A stretch of 64,000 bases of DNA from assembly GCF_001402875.1 (NCBI RefSeq), contig NZ_CP012946.1:2892001-2956000 (forward strand), written 5' to 3'. The position numbers were made by a program, and so were the translations under genes. This document shows, in pieces, positions 35,533-48,435 of this stretch. Numbering within the stretch: position 1 is the first letter of the stretch; each line of letters opens with the position of its first letter. The stretch comes from Blastochloris viridis (GTDB lineage: Bacteria; Pseudomonadota; Alphaproteobacteria; Rhizobiales; Xanthobacteraceae). Below the pieces are notes generated by a model, which saw only the letters and a program-made list of their open reading frames with translations, had not been told where the DNA came from and did no database searches.

Positions 35533-35844
35533 CTACTCCGCCGCCGGGCGTTTGGAGCGGTGCTGCTCGGCCAAACGCTCGACAAACTCGGTCTCAAGCC
35601 GGATCCGCGTTGAGTCCGGGCAGAAATCGAGCTCGTGTCCCTCGCGGTCGAGAAACCAGCCGAAGGTGCGCCCGCCCGGCGCCACCGCAACCTCGCCGAA
35701 CACCTTGGGATCCTTCAGCGGCGCAAAAACCGGACCGCTCTCGATGTGATCGCCGAGGTCGTAATCGCCGGAAAAACCATCGTCGAACGTCACCCGCAGC
35801 ACCGGATAGCGGACGACCTCGACGCTACGGATCGAATAGGTCAT
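35533..35844 (-). CDS. DUF2442 protein
   Basis: 103-residue protein of the DUF2442 family: SVEVVRYPVLRVTFDDGFSG then DYDLGDHIESGPVFAPLKDP and FGEVAVAPGGRTFGWFLD. The ATG at 35844 follows GGGAGGA. The family has no settled function; genes of this type are frequently paired with DUF4160 genes, as here, where the two overlap by four bases (ATGA). The pair is wedged between sucB and lpdA on the same strand, so it is probably transcribed with the TCA operon. Confidence 0.85.
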   Translation of the reverse strand: MTYSIRSVEVVRYPVLRVTFDDGFSGDYDLGDHIESGPVFAPLKDPKVFGEVAVAPGGRTFGWFLDREGHELDFCPDSTRIRLETEFVERLAEQHRSKRPAAE

Positions 35845-36095
35845 TCGATCATTCCTCCCGCATAGCGCCCAGCCCGAATTTCCGACCAAACGAACGCCAC
35901 TTCCCCGCGGTGGGTGGCCAGCCAGTCCTGCACCCGCTTTCGCTTGGCCGGGGGCAGCGATCCGTTGAGAACGTCGCCCGTGGCAATCGAAATCTGCGCC
36001 TCAAAGCCGGCGATCTTGGCGTGAAGGTGCGGCGGCAAATGATCCCTTAGATGGATCATGAGGACCACACCGTCAACGATGGCGATCGTCGGCAT
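35841..36095 (-). CDS. DUF4160 protein
   Basis: 84-residue protein matching DUF4160: MPTIAIVDGVVLMIHLRDHL, PPHLHAKIAGFEAQISIATG and a C-terminal RVQDWLATHRGEVAFVW region. The His-containing PPHLHA motif is the family hallmark. It starts eight bases after the sucB stop and overlaps DUF2442 by four bases. The two-gene arrangement looks like a toxin-antitoxin or other small module, but that has not been shown and is inference. Confidence 0.85.
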   Translation of the reverse strand: MPTIAIVDGVVLMIHLRDHLPPHLHAKIAGFEAQISIATGDVLNGSLPPAKRKRVQDWLATHRGEVAFVWSEIRAGRYAGGMIE

Positions 36096-36103
36096 CGATG
36101 CCG

Positions 36104-37336
36104 TCACACGTCCAGCACCAGCCGGGTCGGATCCTCCAGCGCTTCCTTCACGCGCACCAGGAAGGTGACGGCGTCCTTGCCGTCGATGATGCGGTGGTCG
36201 TAGCTGACGGCGAGATACATCATCGGCCGCACCACCACCTGGCCGTTCCGCACCACCGGACGCTCCTCGATGCGGTGCATGCCGAGAATGGCCGACTGCG
36301 GCGCGTTGAGGATCGGCGTCGACATCAGCGAGCCATAGACGCCGCCATTGGTGATGGTGAAGGTGCCGCCCTGCATCTCCTCGATGGTGAGCTGGCCGTC
36401 GCGGGCGCGCTTGCCGTAAGACGTGATCACCTTCTCGATCTCGGCAATGGTGAGGCGGTCGGCGTCGCGCACCACCGGCACCACCAGGCCCTTGTCGGTG
36501 CCGACGGCGACGCCGATGTGGTAGTAATTCTTGTAGACGATGTCGTCGCCGTCGATCTCGGCATTGACCGCCGGCATCTCGCGCAGCGCCTGCACGCACG
36601 CCTTCACGAAGAAGCCCATGAAGCCGAGCTTGGCGCCGTGCTTCTTCTCGAATTGCGTCTTGTATTCGTTGCGCAGGTTCATCACCGCGCTCATGTCGAC
36701 GTCGTTGAACGTCGTCAGCATCGCCGCGGTGTTTTGCGCCTCCTTCAGCCGCCGCGCGATGGTCTGGCGCAGCTTGCTCATCCGCACCCGTTCCTCGCGC
36801 GCGCTGTCGTCGGCCGCAGCCGGCGCGCGCACCTTGATCGGCGCGGCCGGAGCCGGGGCCGGGGTCGGCGCGGGGGCACGGGCTGGCGCCAGTGCCGACG
36901 CCGCGGCGAGCATGTCGCCCTTGGTGACGCGGCCGTCCCGGCCGGTGCCGGCGACGGCAGCCGGGTTGATGCCGCTTTCGGCGGCGATGCGGCGCACCGC
37001 CGGGCCGCTGTCACTGAGCGGCCGCGCCGCCGCTTGAGCCGGCGCAGCAGCGGGCGCAGCCGCCGCTGCCGGCTTTGCGGCCGGCTTGGCGCTGCCGGCG
37101 CCTTCCTGCAGCAGGCCGAGCACCGCGCCGACGCCGACGGTGTCGCCGGGCTTGGCCAGCACCTCGGCCAGAACGCCGGCGGCCGGCGCCGGCACCTCGA
37201 CGGTGACCTTGTCGGTTTCCAGTTCCACCAGCGGCTCGTCGGCGCTGACGGCCTCGCCGGGCTTCTTGAACCAGCGGCCGATGGTGGCCTCGGTGACCGA
37301 CTCGCCAAGGGTGGGGACGCGGATTTCCATCGTCAT
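36104..37336 (-). CDS. sucB: Dihydrolipoyl succinyltransferase (E2 of 2-oxoglutarate dehydrogenase)
   Basis: 410-residue core enzyme. The N-terminal lipoyl domain carries its lysine in [18 protein letters not shown]; an Ala/Pro-rich linker follows; the peripheral subunit-binding domain contains [20 protein letters not shown]; and the catalytic domain ends with [13 protein letters not shown] holding the active-site histidine. Start at 37336 (an ATG six bases later is equally possible). It follows sucA by 46 bases. Confidence 0.96.
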   Translation of the reverse strand: MTMEIRVPTLGESVTEATIGRWFKKPGEAVSADEPLVELETDKVTVEVPAPAAGVLAEVLAKPGDTVGVGAVLGLLQEGAGSAKPAAKPAAAAAPAAAPAQAAARPLSDSGPAVRRIAAESGINPAAVAGTGRDGRVTKGDMLAAASALAPARAPAPTPAPAPAAPIKVRAPAAADDSAREERVRMSKLRQTIARRLKEAQNTAAMLTTFNDVDMSAVMNLRNEYKTQFEKKHGAKLGFMGFFVKACVQALREMPAVNAEIDGDDIVYKNYYHIGVAVGTDKGLVVPVVRDADRLTIAEIEKVITSYGKRARDGQLTIEEMQGGTFTITNGGVYGSLMSTPILNAPQSAILGMHRIEERPVVRNGQVVVRPMMYLAVSYDHRIIDGKDAVTFLVRVKEALEDPTRLVLDV

Positions 37337-37382
37337 CGGTGTCTTTCGCCCGCAGCCGGGCGCCTCCCAAAGTATGCTGCCG

Positions 37383-40349
37383 TCAGGCTGCCAGGGCTTC
37401 GTCGAGGAAGGCCTGGAGCTGGGCGAGGTGTTTCGACATCAGGCCGGTGGCGGTGGCCGCCGCCGCGGGGCGGCCGGCGTAGCGGGGACGCTTGGTCTTG
37501 GCGCCGATCTGGCCCAGCACCCACTCGATGTAGGTCTCGACGAAGGACCACGCCCCCATGTTGCGCGGCTCTTCCTGACACCACACCATCTCGGCGTGCT
37601 TGAAGCGCTGCAACTCGTGCACCAGCGCTTTCGCCGGGAACGGATAGAGCTGCTCGAGGCGCAGGATGTAGACGTCGTCGATGCCGCGCTTCTCGCGCTC
37701 CTCAAAGAGGTCGTAATAGACCTTGCCCGAGCACATCACGACGCGGCGGATCTTGTCGTCCGACACCAGCCGGACGCGGTCGTCCGGCAGGTTCGGCGTG
37801 GCGTCGCCGATCACCCGGCAGAACGAGGTGCCGGCCGCCATGTCGCCGAGCTTTGATGTGACGCGGCGGTGGCGCAGCAGCGACTTCGGCGTCATCAGGA
37901 TCAACGGCTTGCGGAAGTCGCGCTTGAGCTGCCGCCGCAGGATGTGGAAGTAGTTGGCGGGCGTGGTGCAGTTGGCGACCTGCATGTTGTCTTCGGCGCA
38001 GAGCTGCAGATAGCGCTCCAGCCGCGCCGAGGAATGCTCCGGCCCCTGGCCCTCATAGCCGTGCGGCAACAGGCAGACGAGGCCCGACATGCGCAGCCAC
38101 TTGCGCTCCCCCGACGACAGGAACTGGTCGAACACCACCTGCGCGCCGTTGGCGAAGTCGCCGAACTGCGCCTCCCAGACCACCAGCGCGTTGGGCTCGG
38201 CCAGCGAGTAGCCGTACTCGAAGCCGAGCACCGCCTCTTCCGACAGCATCGAGTTGATGACCTCGTAATGGGCCTGGCTGTCGCGGATGTGATTGAGCGG
38301 GGTGTAGCGCGCCTCCGTCTCCTGGTCGGTCAGCACCGAGTGGCGCTGCGAGAAGGTGCCGCGCTCGGAATCCTGGCCCGACAGGCGAACGTTGAAGCCT
38401 TCCGCCAGCAGCGTGCCGAACGCCAGCGCCTCGCCGGTGGCCCAGTCGACGCCCTCGCCGCTCTCGATCATCTTGCGCCGGCCCTCCAGCACGCGATGAA
38501 TGGTGCGGTGGACATGGAAGCCGGCGGGCACCTCGGTGAGGCGCAGCCCGACTTCCTTCAGCGTGTCGGCCTTGACGCCGGTGTCGCCGCAACGCGGGTC
38601 CTCGGCCTCCTTCGAGGCGCGGATGCCGGCCCAGCGGCCGTCGAGCCAGTCGGCCTTGTTGGGCCGGAACGCCTGGCCGGCCTCGTACTCGGCGTCGAGG
38701 CGGGCGCGCCAGTCGGCCCGCATCTTGTCGATCTCGCCGTCGGTGACGATGCCCTCGTCCACCAGCTTGCGGCCGTAGAGCTGCAGCACGGAAGGGTGCG
38801 AGCGGATGCGCTTGTACATCAACGGCTGGGTGAAGGCCGGCTCGTCACCCTCGTTGTGGCCGAAGCGCCGGTAGCAGAACATGTCGATGACGACCGGCTT
38901 CTGGAAGCGCTGGCGGAACTCGGTCGCGACCTTGGCGGCGTAGACCACCGCCTCGGGGTCGTCGCCGTTGCAATGGAACACCGGCGCCTCGACCATCTTC
39001 GCCACGTCCGACGGATAGGGCGATGAGCGCGAAAACCGCGGATCGGTGGTGAAGCCGATCTGGTTGTTGACGATGAAGTGGATCGAGCCGCCGGTGCGGT
39101 GGCCGCGCAGGCCCGACAGGCCCAGGCACTCGGCCACCACGCCCTGGCCGGCGAAGGCGGCATCGCCATGGATCAGCAGCGGCAGCACGGCTCTGCGGTC
39201 GTCCGGCGTGCAGTGGAGCTGATCCTGCTTGGCGCGCACCTTGCCGAGCACCACCGGGTCGACGATCTCCAGGTGCGAGGGGTTCGGCGTCAGCGACAGG
39301 TGGACCTTGTTGCCGTCGAACTCGCGGTCGGAGGAGGCGCCGAGGTGATACTTGACGTCGCCGGAGCCCTCGATCTCGTCGGGCACGAACGAGCCGCCCT
39401 TGAACTCGTGGAACAGCGCGCGGTGCGGCTTGCCCATCACCTGCGCCAACACGTTGAGGCGACCGCGGTGGGCCATGCCGAGCACGATCTCGCGCACGCC
39501 GAGATGGCCGCCGCGCTTGATGATCTGCTCCAGCGCCGGAATGGTGGCCTCGCCGCCGTCGAGGCCGAAGCGCTTGGTGCCGGTGTATTTGACGTCGAGG
39601 AACTTCTCGAAGCCCTCGGCCTCCACCAGCTTGTTGAGGATGGCGCGCTTGCCCTCGCGGGTGAAGTGGATCTCCTTGTCGGGGCCTTCGATGCGCTCCT
39701 GGATCCACGCCTTCTCCATCGGGTCGGAGATGTGCATGAACTCGACGCCGAGGGTCTGGCAGTAGGTGCGGCGCAGGATGACCAGCATCTCGCGCACGGT
39801 CGCGAATTCGAGGCCGAGCACGTGGTCGATGAAGATCTTGCGGTCGTAGTCCGACTCGGTGAAACCGTAGCTGACTGGATCGAGTTCGCCGTGGTCCTGG
39901 CGCACCGCGAGGCCGAGCGGGTCGAGATCGGCGTGAAGGTGGCCGCGCATGCGGAAGGCGCGGATCATCATGATCGCGCGCACCGAGTCGCGCGTGGCGC
40001 GCAGGATCTGCTCTTCGGAAATCTCGGCGCCGCGGCTGGCTTCGGCGGATCTGGTGCGGATGCGCTCGCCGACCGTCTTCTCCAGCGCCGCCCAGTTGCC
40101 GTCGAGCGCGGACACCAATTCGCCATTGGCCGGCACCGGCCAGTCGGTGCGCGTCCATGACGCGCCGCGGGCGCTGCGCGTCGCCTCGCCGCGGTTCTCA
40201 TCGAGTTCGGCGAAGAAGTCGCGCCACTGGGCCTCCACGTTGCCGGGGTCGGCCTGGAACCTCGCGTAGAGATCCTCGATATAGCCAGCGCTGCCGCCGG
40301 CAAGGAACGAGGTCTGGGCGAGCAGTCTGTTCACGTCTTGGCGTGCCAT
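37383..40349 (-). CDS. sucA: 2-oxoglutarate dehydrogenase E1
   Basis: Thiamine-diphosphate enzyme of 988 residues that decarboxylates 2-oxoglutarate and succinylates the lipoyl group of SucB. It starts [20 protein letters not shown], with [38 protein letters not shown], and the TPP and active-site region [26 protein letters not shown] lies eight bases before the ATG at 40349. Same strand as sucCD and sucB, with a 277-base gap to sucD. Confidence 0.97.
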   Translation of the reverse strand: MARQDVNRLLAQTSFLAGGSAGYIEDLYARFQADPGNVEAQWRDFFAELDENRGEATRSARGASWTRTDWPVPANGELVSALDGNWAALEKTVGERIRTRSAEASRGAEISEEQILRATRDSVRAIMMIRAFRMRGHLHADLDPLGLAVRQDHGELDPVSYGFTESDYDRKIFIDHVLGLEFATVREMLVILRRTYCQTLGVEFMHISDPMEKAWIQERIEGPDKEIHFTREGKRAILNKLVEAEGFEKFLDVKYTGTKRFGLDGGEATIPALEQIIKRGGHLGVREIVLGMAHRGRLNVLAQVMGKPHRALFHEFKGGSFVPDEIEGSGDVKYHLGASSDREFDGNKVHLSLTPNPSHLEIVDPVVLGKVRAKQDQLHCTPDDRRAVLPLLIHGDAAFAGQGVVAECLGLSGLRGHRTGGSIHFIVNNQIGFTTDPRFSRSSPYPSDVAKMVEAPVFHCNGDDPEAVVYAAKVATEFRQRFQKPVVIDMFCYRRFGHNEGDEPAFTQPLMYKRIRSHPSVLQLYGRKLVDEGIVTDGEIDKMRADWRARLDAEYEAGQAFRPNKADWLDGRWAGIRASKEAEDPRCGDTGVKADTLKEVGLRLTEVPAGFHVHRTIHRVLEGRRKMIESGEGVDWATGEALAFGTLLAEGFNVRLSGQDSERGTFSQRHSVLTDQETEARYTPLNHIRDSQAHYEVINSMLSEEAVLGFEYGYSLAEPNALVVWEAQFGDFANGAQVVFDQFLSSGERKWLRMSGLVCLLPHGYEGQGPEHSSARLERYLQLCAEDNMQVANCTTPANYFHILRRQLKRDFRKPLILMTPKSLLRHRRVTSKLGDMAAGTSFCRVIGDATPNLPDDRVRLVSDDKIRRVVMCSGKVYYDLFEEREKRGIDDVYILRLEQLYPFPAKALVHELQRFKHAEMVWCQEEPRNMGAWSFVETYIEWVLGQIGAKTKRPRYAGRPAAAATATGLMSKHLAQLQAFLDEALAA

Positions 40350-40490
40350 GCGACACCTCCAAGGGGCGATCAGCCCCCGGTTTGCAGTGGTCCCGAAACC
40401 TGGGCCACCGTGCGGGGGGCGGCCTCGTTGTCGTTGCACGGACGCCGGCAGCCACCGGCCGTCCGCCGTTCGGGTCGCCGGCCCTGCGCT

Positions 40491-40614
40491 GGCAGGTGCC
40501 GCACCAACAAGTGCCGCACCGGCAGGTGCCCGGCCGGTCCGGAGCCGGGATCGCGTGCGATCGCCCGGACCCGGAATGATAGGGCAGCGGCGCCGGTTTG
40601 GTGCCGGCGCCGCT
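40491..40614. repeat. 15-bp tandem repeats and hairpin between sucD and sucA
   Basis: Three 15-base units (GGCAGGTGCCGCACC, AACAAGTGCCGCACC, GGCAGGTGCCCGGCC) run from 40491 to 40535. Then a perfect 11-bp stem AGCGGCGCCGG (40586-40596) pairs with CCGGCGCCGCT (40604-40614), 12 bases after sucD on its strand. It may modulate read-through from sucCD into sucAB. No gene in this gap. Confidence 0.6.
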
Positions 40615-40626
40615 GGTCTTGAGCCA

Positions 40627-42710
<2,084 letters not shown>

Positions 42711-42949
42711 GTGCTCCCTGCCCTCCCCCACCGGCGTCCGCTGAACGCGGTCAGGCGAAACGTCGCTTGCGGATGCCCGCGACTGACGCGCCGGAGGCTC
42801 CGCGTGTCTTGTTGATGGCTGTCTGCCGCGCCGGCCGGCGCCTGCTGAGCGCGGGCGCCGGGCCGAGACGTCGGGGCTGAAACGCCAGCCCCGGCGGCCG
42901 AGGTGGTGTGCCCGGGTTCGAGGCCCGGGTCGTTGATGGCGTCACGCCA

Positions 42950-44050
<1,101 letters not shown>

Positions 44051-44194
44051 TCAGCGAAAATGCCGTTTTACCGGGCAGGCGACGGCGTTGGCAGCCGGCG
44101 TTGGCCCGGGAAAGCGTCGCGGAAACAGCTTCTTGGTATCAAAACACCCGACTCCACCGCGCCGCCCGCCTCATTCCAAAGGCGAAGCTGACAA

Positions 44195-44218
44195 GTTTCA
44201 AATTTTGTAAGTTGAAAC
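44195..44218. promoter_or_regulatory. GTTTCAA-N10-TTGAAAC palindrome upstream of mdh
   Basis: GTTTCAA (44195-44201) and its exact complement TTGAAAC (44212-44218) flank ten A/T-rich bases, in the 328-base gap between the tetR stop and the mdh start. The surrounding bases are the least GC-rich of the gap. It has the size of an operator for a dimeric regulator; the neighbouring TetR protein is one candidate (inference). Confidence 0.4.
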
Positions 44219-44243
44219 ACACGGCCCGCGTGCGACAATCTGC

Positions 44244-44852
44244 CTACAACAGCCCGGCATGGAGCGCCCGCAGCACCAGCCGCGTTGCCGCCGCCACCCG
44301 CGCGTCGATCTCCTCGCGCGGCACCGCGCCGTCCGCCGCCACCGCCGCGGGGTCGAAGAAGCGATGGAGGACATCGAGCATCACCGTCGCGGTGCGATCC
44401 CGGCTGCGCAGCCGGAACAGTGAGGCGCTCACCCCCTCCTCCAGGATGCGGTCGATCAGGGTGCGCAGCCGCTGGCGATGGCGGCGGGCGACGAGGCGGC
44501 CGGCGGCGAACGCCGCCAAATGCAGCGCGGCGAGGTTGGGCTCGCTCTCGACCCGGTCGCGCCACAGCCGGGCATAGGCCAGGATCAGCCGCTCCAGCTT
44601 GTCGTCGGCGGGGTCCGGGGCGTCGGTGACGCCCTGCAGCGCCGCCTCCAGCTCTTTCAGCCACGCTCCGGTGATGGCGTCGACCAGCGCCTCCTTGGAC
44701 GGGAAGTAGCGGTAGACATTGGCGTGGGTCATGCCGGCGTCGCGGGCGACCGCCACCACCGTGGTGCGCTCGATGCCATGGCGGCGGACGTGCTCGGTGG
44801 CGACGTCGAGCAACGCATCGCCGCGCGGACCGGTGGCGCGCGCCGCCGGCAT
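44244..44852 (-). CDS. TetR-family transcriptional regulator
   Basis: 202-residue regulator. The N-terminal helix-turn-helix spans LLDVATEHVRRHGIERTTVV and AVARDAGMTHANVYRYFPSK, followed by a TetR_C-type ligand domain. The ATG at 44852 is preferred as it places the helix-turn-helix where TetR proteins have it. However, the frame stays open a further 68 codons upstream to a GTG at 45056 through a 57-bp repeat array, so a longer form is possible. Same strand as, and upstream of, the mdh operon. Ligand unknown. Confidence 0.85.
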   Translation of the reverse strand: MPAARATGPRGDALLDVATEHVRRHGIERTTVVAVARDAGMTHANVYRYFPSKEALVDAITGAWLKELEAALQGVTDAPDPADDKLERLILAYARLWRDRVESEPNLAALHLAAFAAGRLVARRHRQRLRTLIDRILEEGVSASLFRLRSRDRTATVMLDVLHRFFDPAAVAADGAVPREEIDARVAAATRLVLRALHAGLL

Positions 44853-44913
44853 GATCAGCGCCAAGCCCGATCTGACGTCGTCAGACCGGGTGCCTGTGAT
44901 CTCGCTCGGTCCC

Positions 44914-45072
44914 GCATGTTCTGGCGCAAAACCGGTCCCCACGTTTGCGGAAAATGCACCCTGAGCCACCGCATTTTCTGACGCAAAACCGGTTCCCACT
45001 TTTGCGGAAAATGCACCCTGAGCCACCGCATGTTCTGACGCAAAACCGGTTCCCACTTTTGCTGAAAATGCG
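44914..45072. repeat. 57-bp tandem repeat, three copies
   Basis: Units start at 44914, 44971 and 45028, exactly 57 bases apart; the last is partial. Each contains GCATGTTCTGACGCAAAACC, continuing GGTTCCCACTTTTGCGGAAAATGC, a motif widely dispersed in Hyphomicrobiales genomes. The array lies between tetR and zapE and its edge forms the zapE stop codon. Since 57 is a multiple of three, it is open in the tetR frame (19 residues per unit). Confidence 0.9.
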
Positions 45073-46245
45073 TCAGGTCTCCACCAGCCCGGTGGCGTCG
45101 CCGCTGGCGGCGGAGTCCGGCCGGCCGTGCGGCAGCGCCATGTAGTCGGCCGAGCGCATCTCCATCAGCCGCGAGGCGGTGCGGGCGAAGGCGAAGCTCT
45201 CATAGCCGTCGCTGCCGGTCCATAGCGCGTCGGGCTCGGCGGCGGCGGAGACCAGCAGCTTGACGCGGTTGTCGTAGAGCGTGTCGATCAGGGTGATGAA
45301 GCGGCGGGCCTCGTTGCGGGTGGCCTCGTCCATCTGCGGCACGCCGTCGACGATCACGGTGTGGAAGCCCTCGGCGATGGCGAGGTAGTCGGCCGGGCCC
45401 AGCGGCACCTCGCACAGCTCATGGAAGCCGAACCGGGCGGCACCACGCGCTGCCTTCGGCACCTTGAGCTCGCGGCCGAGCAGCCGGAGGCAGGCCGGAG
45501 CGCCGCCAGTCTCGCCGGCGATGCGCCGCCAGGCCGATTCGAGGGCGTGGCGGGCGCTGTCGTCGGCCGGCACGTGCCAGACCTTGACGCCGCCCAGCTT
45601 CTCCATGCGGAAATCGGTGCGCGAGGCGAGCTGCGCCACCTCCATCCGCTCGGCGAGAAGGCCGAGGAAGGGCACGAACAGCGCGCGGTTGAGGCCGTTC
45701 TCGTACAGCCGCTCCGGCGGCACGTTGGAGGTGGCGACCACCACCACGCCGCGGGCGAACAGCCGGCTGAACAGCCGGCCGAGGATCATGGCGTCGGCGA
45801 TGTCGGTGACGTGGAACTCGTCGAAGCACAGCAGCACCGCCTCGTCCGCCAGCGCGTCCGCCACCGGCACCACCGGCTCGTCGCCCTTGACCTCGCCGTG
45901 CTTCTTCTTCTGGCGCCAATCGTGGATGCGGGCGTGGACGTCCTGCATGAAGGCGTGGAAATGGACCCGCCGCTTGGTAACCTGCGGCGCCGCCTCGAAG
46001 AACAGGTCCATCAGCATGGTCTTGCCGCGGCCGACCTCGCCCCAGACATACAGCCCGCGCGGCGGCGCCACCGCCTTGCGGGCGAACAGCCAGCCGAGCG
46101 CCGACGACTTCAGCGCCAGCCGGTAGACCGCGAGTTGGTGGCCCAGCGCATCGAGCCGGCCGGCAATGTCTTCCTGGGCGGGGTCATGCTCGATCTCGCC
46201 GAGATCGACGAGGCCTTGGTAGCGGTCGAGAATGGAGGGCTGCAT
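45073..46245 (-). CDS. zapE: ZapE/AFG1-family cell-division ATPase
   Basis: 390-residue AAA-type ATPase of the AFG1 family; ZapE acts at the division site under stress or low oxygen in E. coli. Walker A GEVGRGKTML, Walker B LLCFDEFHV, and family blocks RVHFHAFMQDVHARIHDWRQ and VVVVATSNVPPERLYENGLN. The ATG at 46245 is chosen for the family start MQPSILDRYQGLVDLGEI. The C-terminus ends at the border of the 57-bp repeat array. Confidence 0.93.
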   Translation of the reverse strand: MQPSILDRYQGLVDLGEIEHDPAQEDIAGRLDALGHQLAVYRLALKSSALGWLFARKAVAPPRGLYVWGEVGRGKTMLMDLFFEAAPQVTKRRVHFHAFMQDVHARIHDWRQKKKHGEVKGDEPVVPVADALADEAVLLCFDEFHVTDIADAMILGRLFSRLFARGVVVVATSNVPPERLYENGLNRALFVPFLGLLAERMEVAQLASRTDFRMEKLGGVKVWHVPADDSARHALESAWRRIAGETGGAPACLRLLGRELKVPKAARGAARFGFHELCEVPLGPADYLAIAEGFHTVIVDGVPQMDEATRNEARRFITLIDTLYDNRVKLLVSAAAEPDALWTGSDGYESFAFARTASRLMEMRSADYMALPHGRPDSAASGDATGLVET

Positions 46246-46956
46246 CGAGCGAACTGATCGGTTGGTCCGGTTGGGCGAACTTCGGGCGGCGCCGGCGGCG
46301 CGCGGCTGGGCAGAGCGCGGACCAGGACGGGGATGATGGGGCAGCATGAGGCGCCGACCCGCAGGGTGATCGCGCCGCTAGGCGTTCGCCCCACCGGACC
46401 GACCGCTGCCACGCCGGCGCCGCGGCGGCCTGGGTGCGACGCCATGCCGAAGCTTCACCGTGCCACCCGATTTTCAGCCGAAGCCGGAGCGCGATCCTTG
46501 CCCGGCCAAGCTGAAATCATCCCTGACCCTGCCGGGTCCGGCCCAGGACTTAACCATGACTTATGCGCTGCACAAGGACGCCGCCGCCGCGGCGGCGACC
46601 TTGGCCATCACCGTCAGCGATACCGAAATATTCCGCTACCGGCGACGCAGCCTCGGCGGAATTTTGCACTGAATCCCAATCGTCCTATCGCCGTCCATTT
46701 CCGCATAAAGTCCCAGAATTTGCCGCCACTCCTGGGAATTCCCACCTTTTTCTGCGCCTTCAGTCCGCGCTACATGAATTTCGTCATATCGATTAACGTA
46801 ATGTTATTTTTCCAGCTTGACGCTCCCGTTGTCGCGATGCAACCATTTGCATTGCTAAACATTGTGCATTGCAGCATACACATGACAGAACTTTTCGGTC
46901 GCGTAACTAGATCGATTCCTGCCGGGAGTTCAGTCGATCCCAGCGTGTGGAGCGCA
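46246..46956. other. Intergenic region, no supported gene
   Basis: About 710 bases between zapE and the acetyltransferase gene. The first half is GC-rich with no frame that looks like protein. From about 46680 to 46900 the composition becomes markedly A/T-richer, with stretches such as TCGATTAACGTAATGTTATT, which suits a promoter or untranslated leader for the acetyltransferase gene. Nothing else recognised. Confidence 0.5.
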
Positions 46957-47541
46957 ATGGCAATGATGCATGAGCCCTTGGTCGTCGGTGGGGTCATTCG
47001 AAAACTTTGGTCGAGCGAAGCGCTGCTCTACCGCGATCATCTGCTGCGGCTGGCGGCGGATGACCGTCGCCAGCGCTTCGGCCTTGAGGTTACCGACGAC
47101 AGCATTGCCGCCCATGCTCTTGCCGCCTTCGACACCGGCGCGGTGGTGCACGGCTTCTTCATCGACGGGGTGCTGCGCGGCGCCGCCGAGCTGCACGTCC
47201 TCAGCCGTACCCCGCCGGTCGAGGGCGAACTCGCCTTCAGCGTCGAGGCGGAGTACCGCAATTCCGGCATTGGCTCGGCGCTGTTCGGGCGCACCCTGCT
47301 GGTCGCGCGCAACCGCGGCGTCGCCACGGTGACGATGAACTGCCTGCCGTCCAACCGGCCGATGCAGTCGCTGGCCAAAAAGTTCGAGGCCAAGATCCGC
47401 TACAATCTCGCCGACGTCATCGGCGAGCTGAAGACCCCGGGCCCCACCCCGATCTCGCTGTGGCGGGAAATGGTGGCCGACGGCAGCGGCCTCGCCGCCA
47501 GCCTGATCGACGCCCAGATGCGCGCGATGCGGGTCGACTGA
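46957..47541 (+). CDS. GNAT-family acetyltransferase
   Basis: About 194-residue protein with the acetyl-CoA-binding GNAT core: EGELAFSVEAEYRNSGIGSA then LFGRTLLVARNRGV, where YRNSGIGSAL is the pyrophosphate loop. The start EPLVVGGVIRKLWSSEALLY is typical of a proteobacterial subfamily sometimes fused to other domains. The ATG at 46957 has GGAG just upstream; an in-frame ATG at 46882 lacks one. Substrate unknown. A hairpin follows at 47662. Confidence 0.85.
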   Translation: MAMMHEPLVVGGVIRKLWSSEALLYRDHLLRLAADDRRQRFGLEVTDDSIAAHALAAFDTGAVVHGFFIDGVLRGAAELHVLSRTPPVEGELAFSVEAEYRNSGIGSALFGRTLLVARNRGVATVTMNCLPSNRPMQSLAKKFEAKIRYNLADVIGELKTPGPTPISLWREMVADGSGLAASLIDAQMRAMRVD

Positions 47542-47661
47542 CACCGAGGACGCCAAGCATCGCATCGCCGGCCGAGCCGAACGCCGGCACTCCCTCGTGG
47601 CCTCACCTTTGGTTGATGCCGTGTTCGGTTGATCAAGTCGTGATCCCCGAAACAGGAACGG

Positions 47662-47684
47662 ACTCCGGCCTGGTCGGCCGGAGT
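47662..47684 (+). terminator. Hairpin after the acetyltransferase gene
   Basis: ACTCCGGCC, loop TGGTC, GGCCGGAGT: a perfect 9-bp stem with a 5-base loop, 120 bases after the gene. It is a sibling of the hairpin behind ubiV. Confidence 0.55.
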
Positions 47685-48006
47685 TCGTAGGACGGCGGAT
47701 GTCCGTTTGCGGTGTGGCGCCGGCGTTCCACGTGGTGCCCGCGCATCGCGTCGATCCAGCTAATTCATTGATTTTGAGACAAAATTCGGCGGGAAGCGAG
47801 ATTCGCAAGCTCTGAGGATCCAGCGACAGCGGGGGTCTCGAAGGAGGAGGCGGACCTTGCTGAGGTCGGCCCCATGGTTCGATACGGCTGCTTCGCAGCC
47901 GCCTCACCGTGAGGCCGAGTAAGGCACCCGTCAGCGGCTCGGAGCGACGGAGCCAGGGTCGCCCTGCAAGCGTACGACAGACTCCGTCCGTTCCAGGCTG
48001 GATAGC
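47685..48006. other. Intergenic region with dispersed repeat
   Basis: No gene seen. Around 47874-47924 it contains GGTTCGATACGGCTGCTTCG followed by CAGCCGCCTCACCGTGAGG, with hairpins CGGCTGC-TTC-GCAGCCG and CCTCACCGTGAGG. This is the same repeat class as at 16784-16827. Confidence 0.5.
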
Positions 48007-48186
48007 TCAATGCTCCTCGCCGGCGAGCGCGGTCGACAGGCCGAGTTCGTTGAGCTTGGCGTTGACCGCCTCGACCGGCCGCTTCAGCCGCAGGCTGATC
48101 ATGTGGACCGGCACCCGCTCATGGGCCAGCTCGCGGAGCTGATGCACCGCCTCAGCGCTCCAGCCGATACGATCGGTTTCGTCCAT
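48007..48186 (-). CDS. Small helical, SANT/Myb-like protein
   Basis: 59-residue protein with a GGGAGG site eight bases before its ATG at 48186. The sequence WSAEAVHQLRELAHERVPVH then MISLRLKRPVEAVNAKLNEL fits the three-helix pattern of short SANT/Myb-like or HTH proteins common in alphaproteobacteria (tryptophan, LRELA, RLxRxxxAVxAK). It may bind nucleic acid; role unknown. Same strand as sdhB, 249 bases downstream of it. Confidence 0.7.
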   Translation of the reverse strand: MDETDRIGWSAEAVHQLRELAHERVPVHMISLRLKRPVEAVNAKLNELGLSTALAGEEH

Positions 48187-48435
48187 TGTCGCCTCCCTAA
48201 GCGGTGCCCGGCTCACCGGGACCGCAGGATGGGATCGTGCTGTGATCGGGTTCCCGGCCGCCGCTTGGGCGCCAAGCCGGATCGGCCGGGCACCGCCGCG
48301 ATAACCGGCGACTGCGACCGAGGTTCCGACCGGCGCGGCACGACCGGGTTCCACCGGATGCGGCAGGCCGAGCCCGCTCGCGCATCGCACCGCCAATGTG
48401 AGGACGCGCCGTGGCCAGCGCGCACCGTTTTGTGT

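Noticed and set aside
44914-45072. Tandem repeats as a possible CRISPR array
   Set aside because: The 57-base units are adjacent without variable spacers, and no cas genes are present apart from the distant VapD, which is only structurally related to Cas2.
46460-46672. A 70-codon plus-strand frame upstream of the acetyltransferase gene
   Set aside because: No ribosome site and no recognisable family; probably chance.
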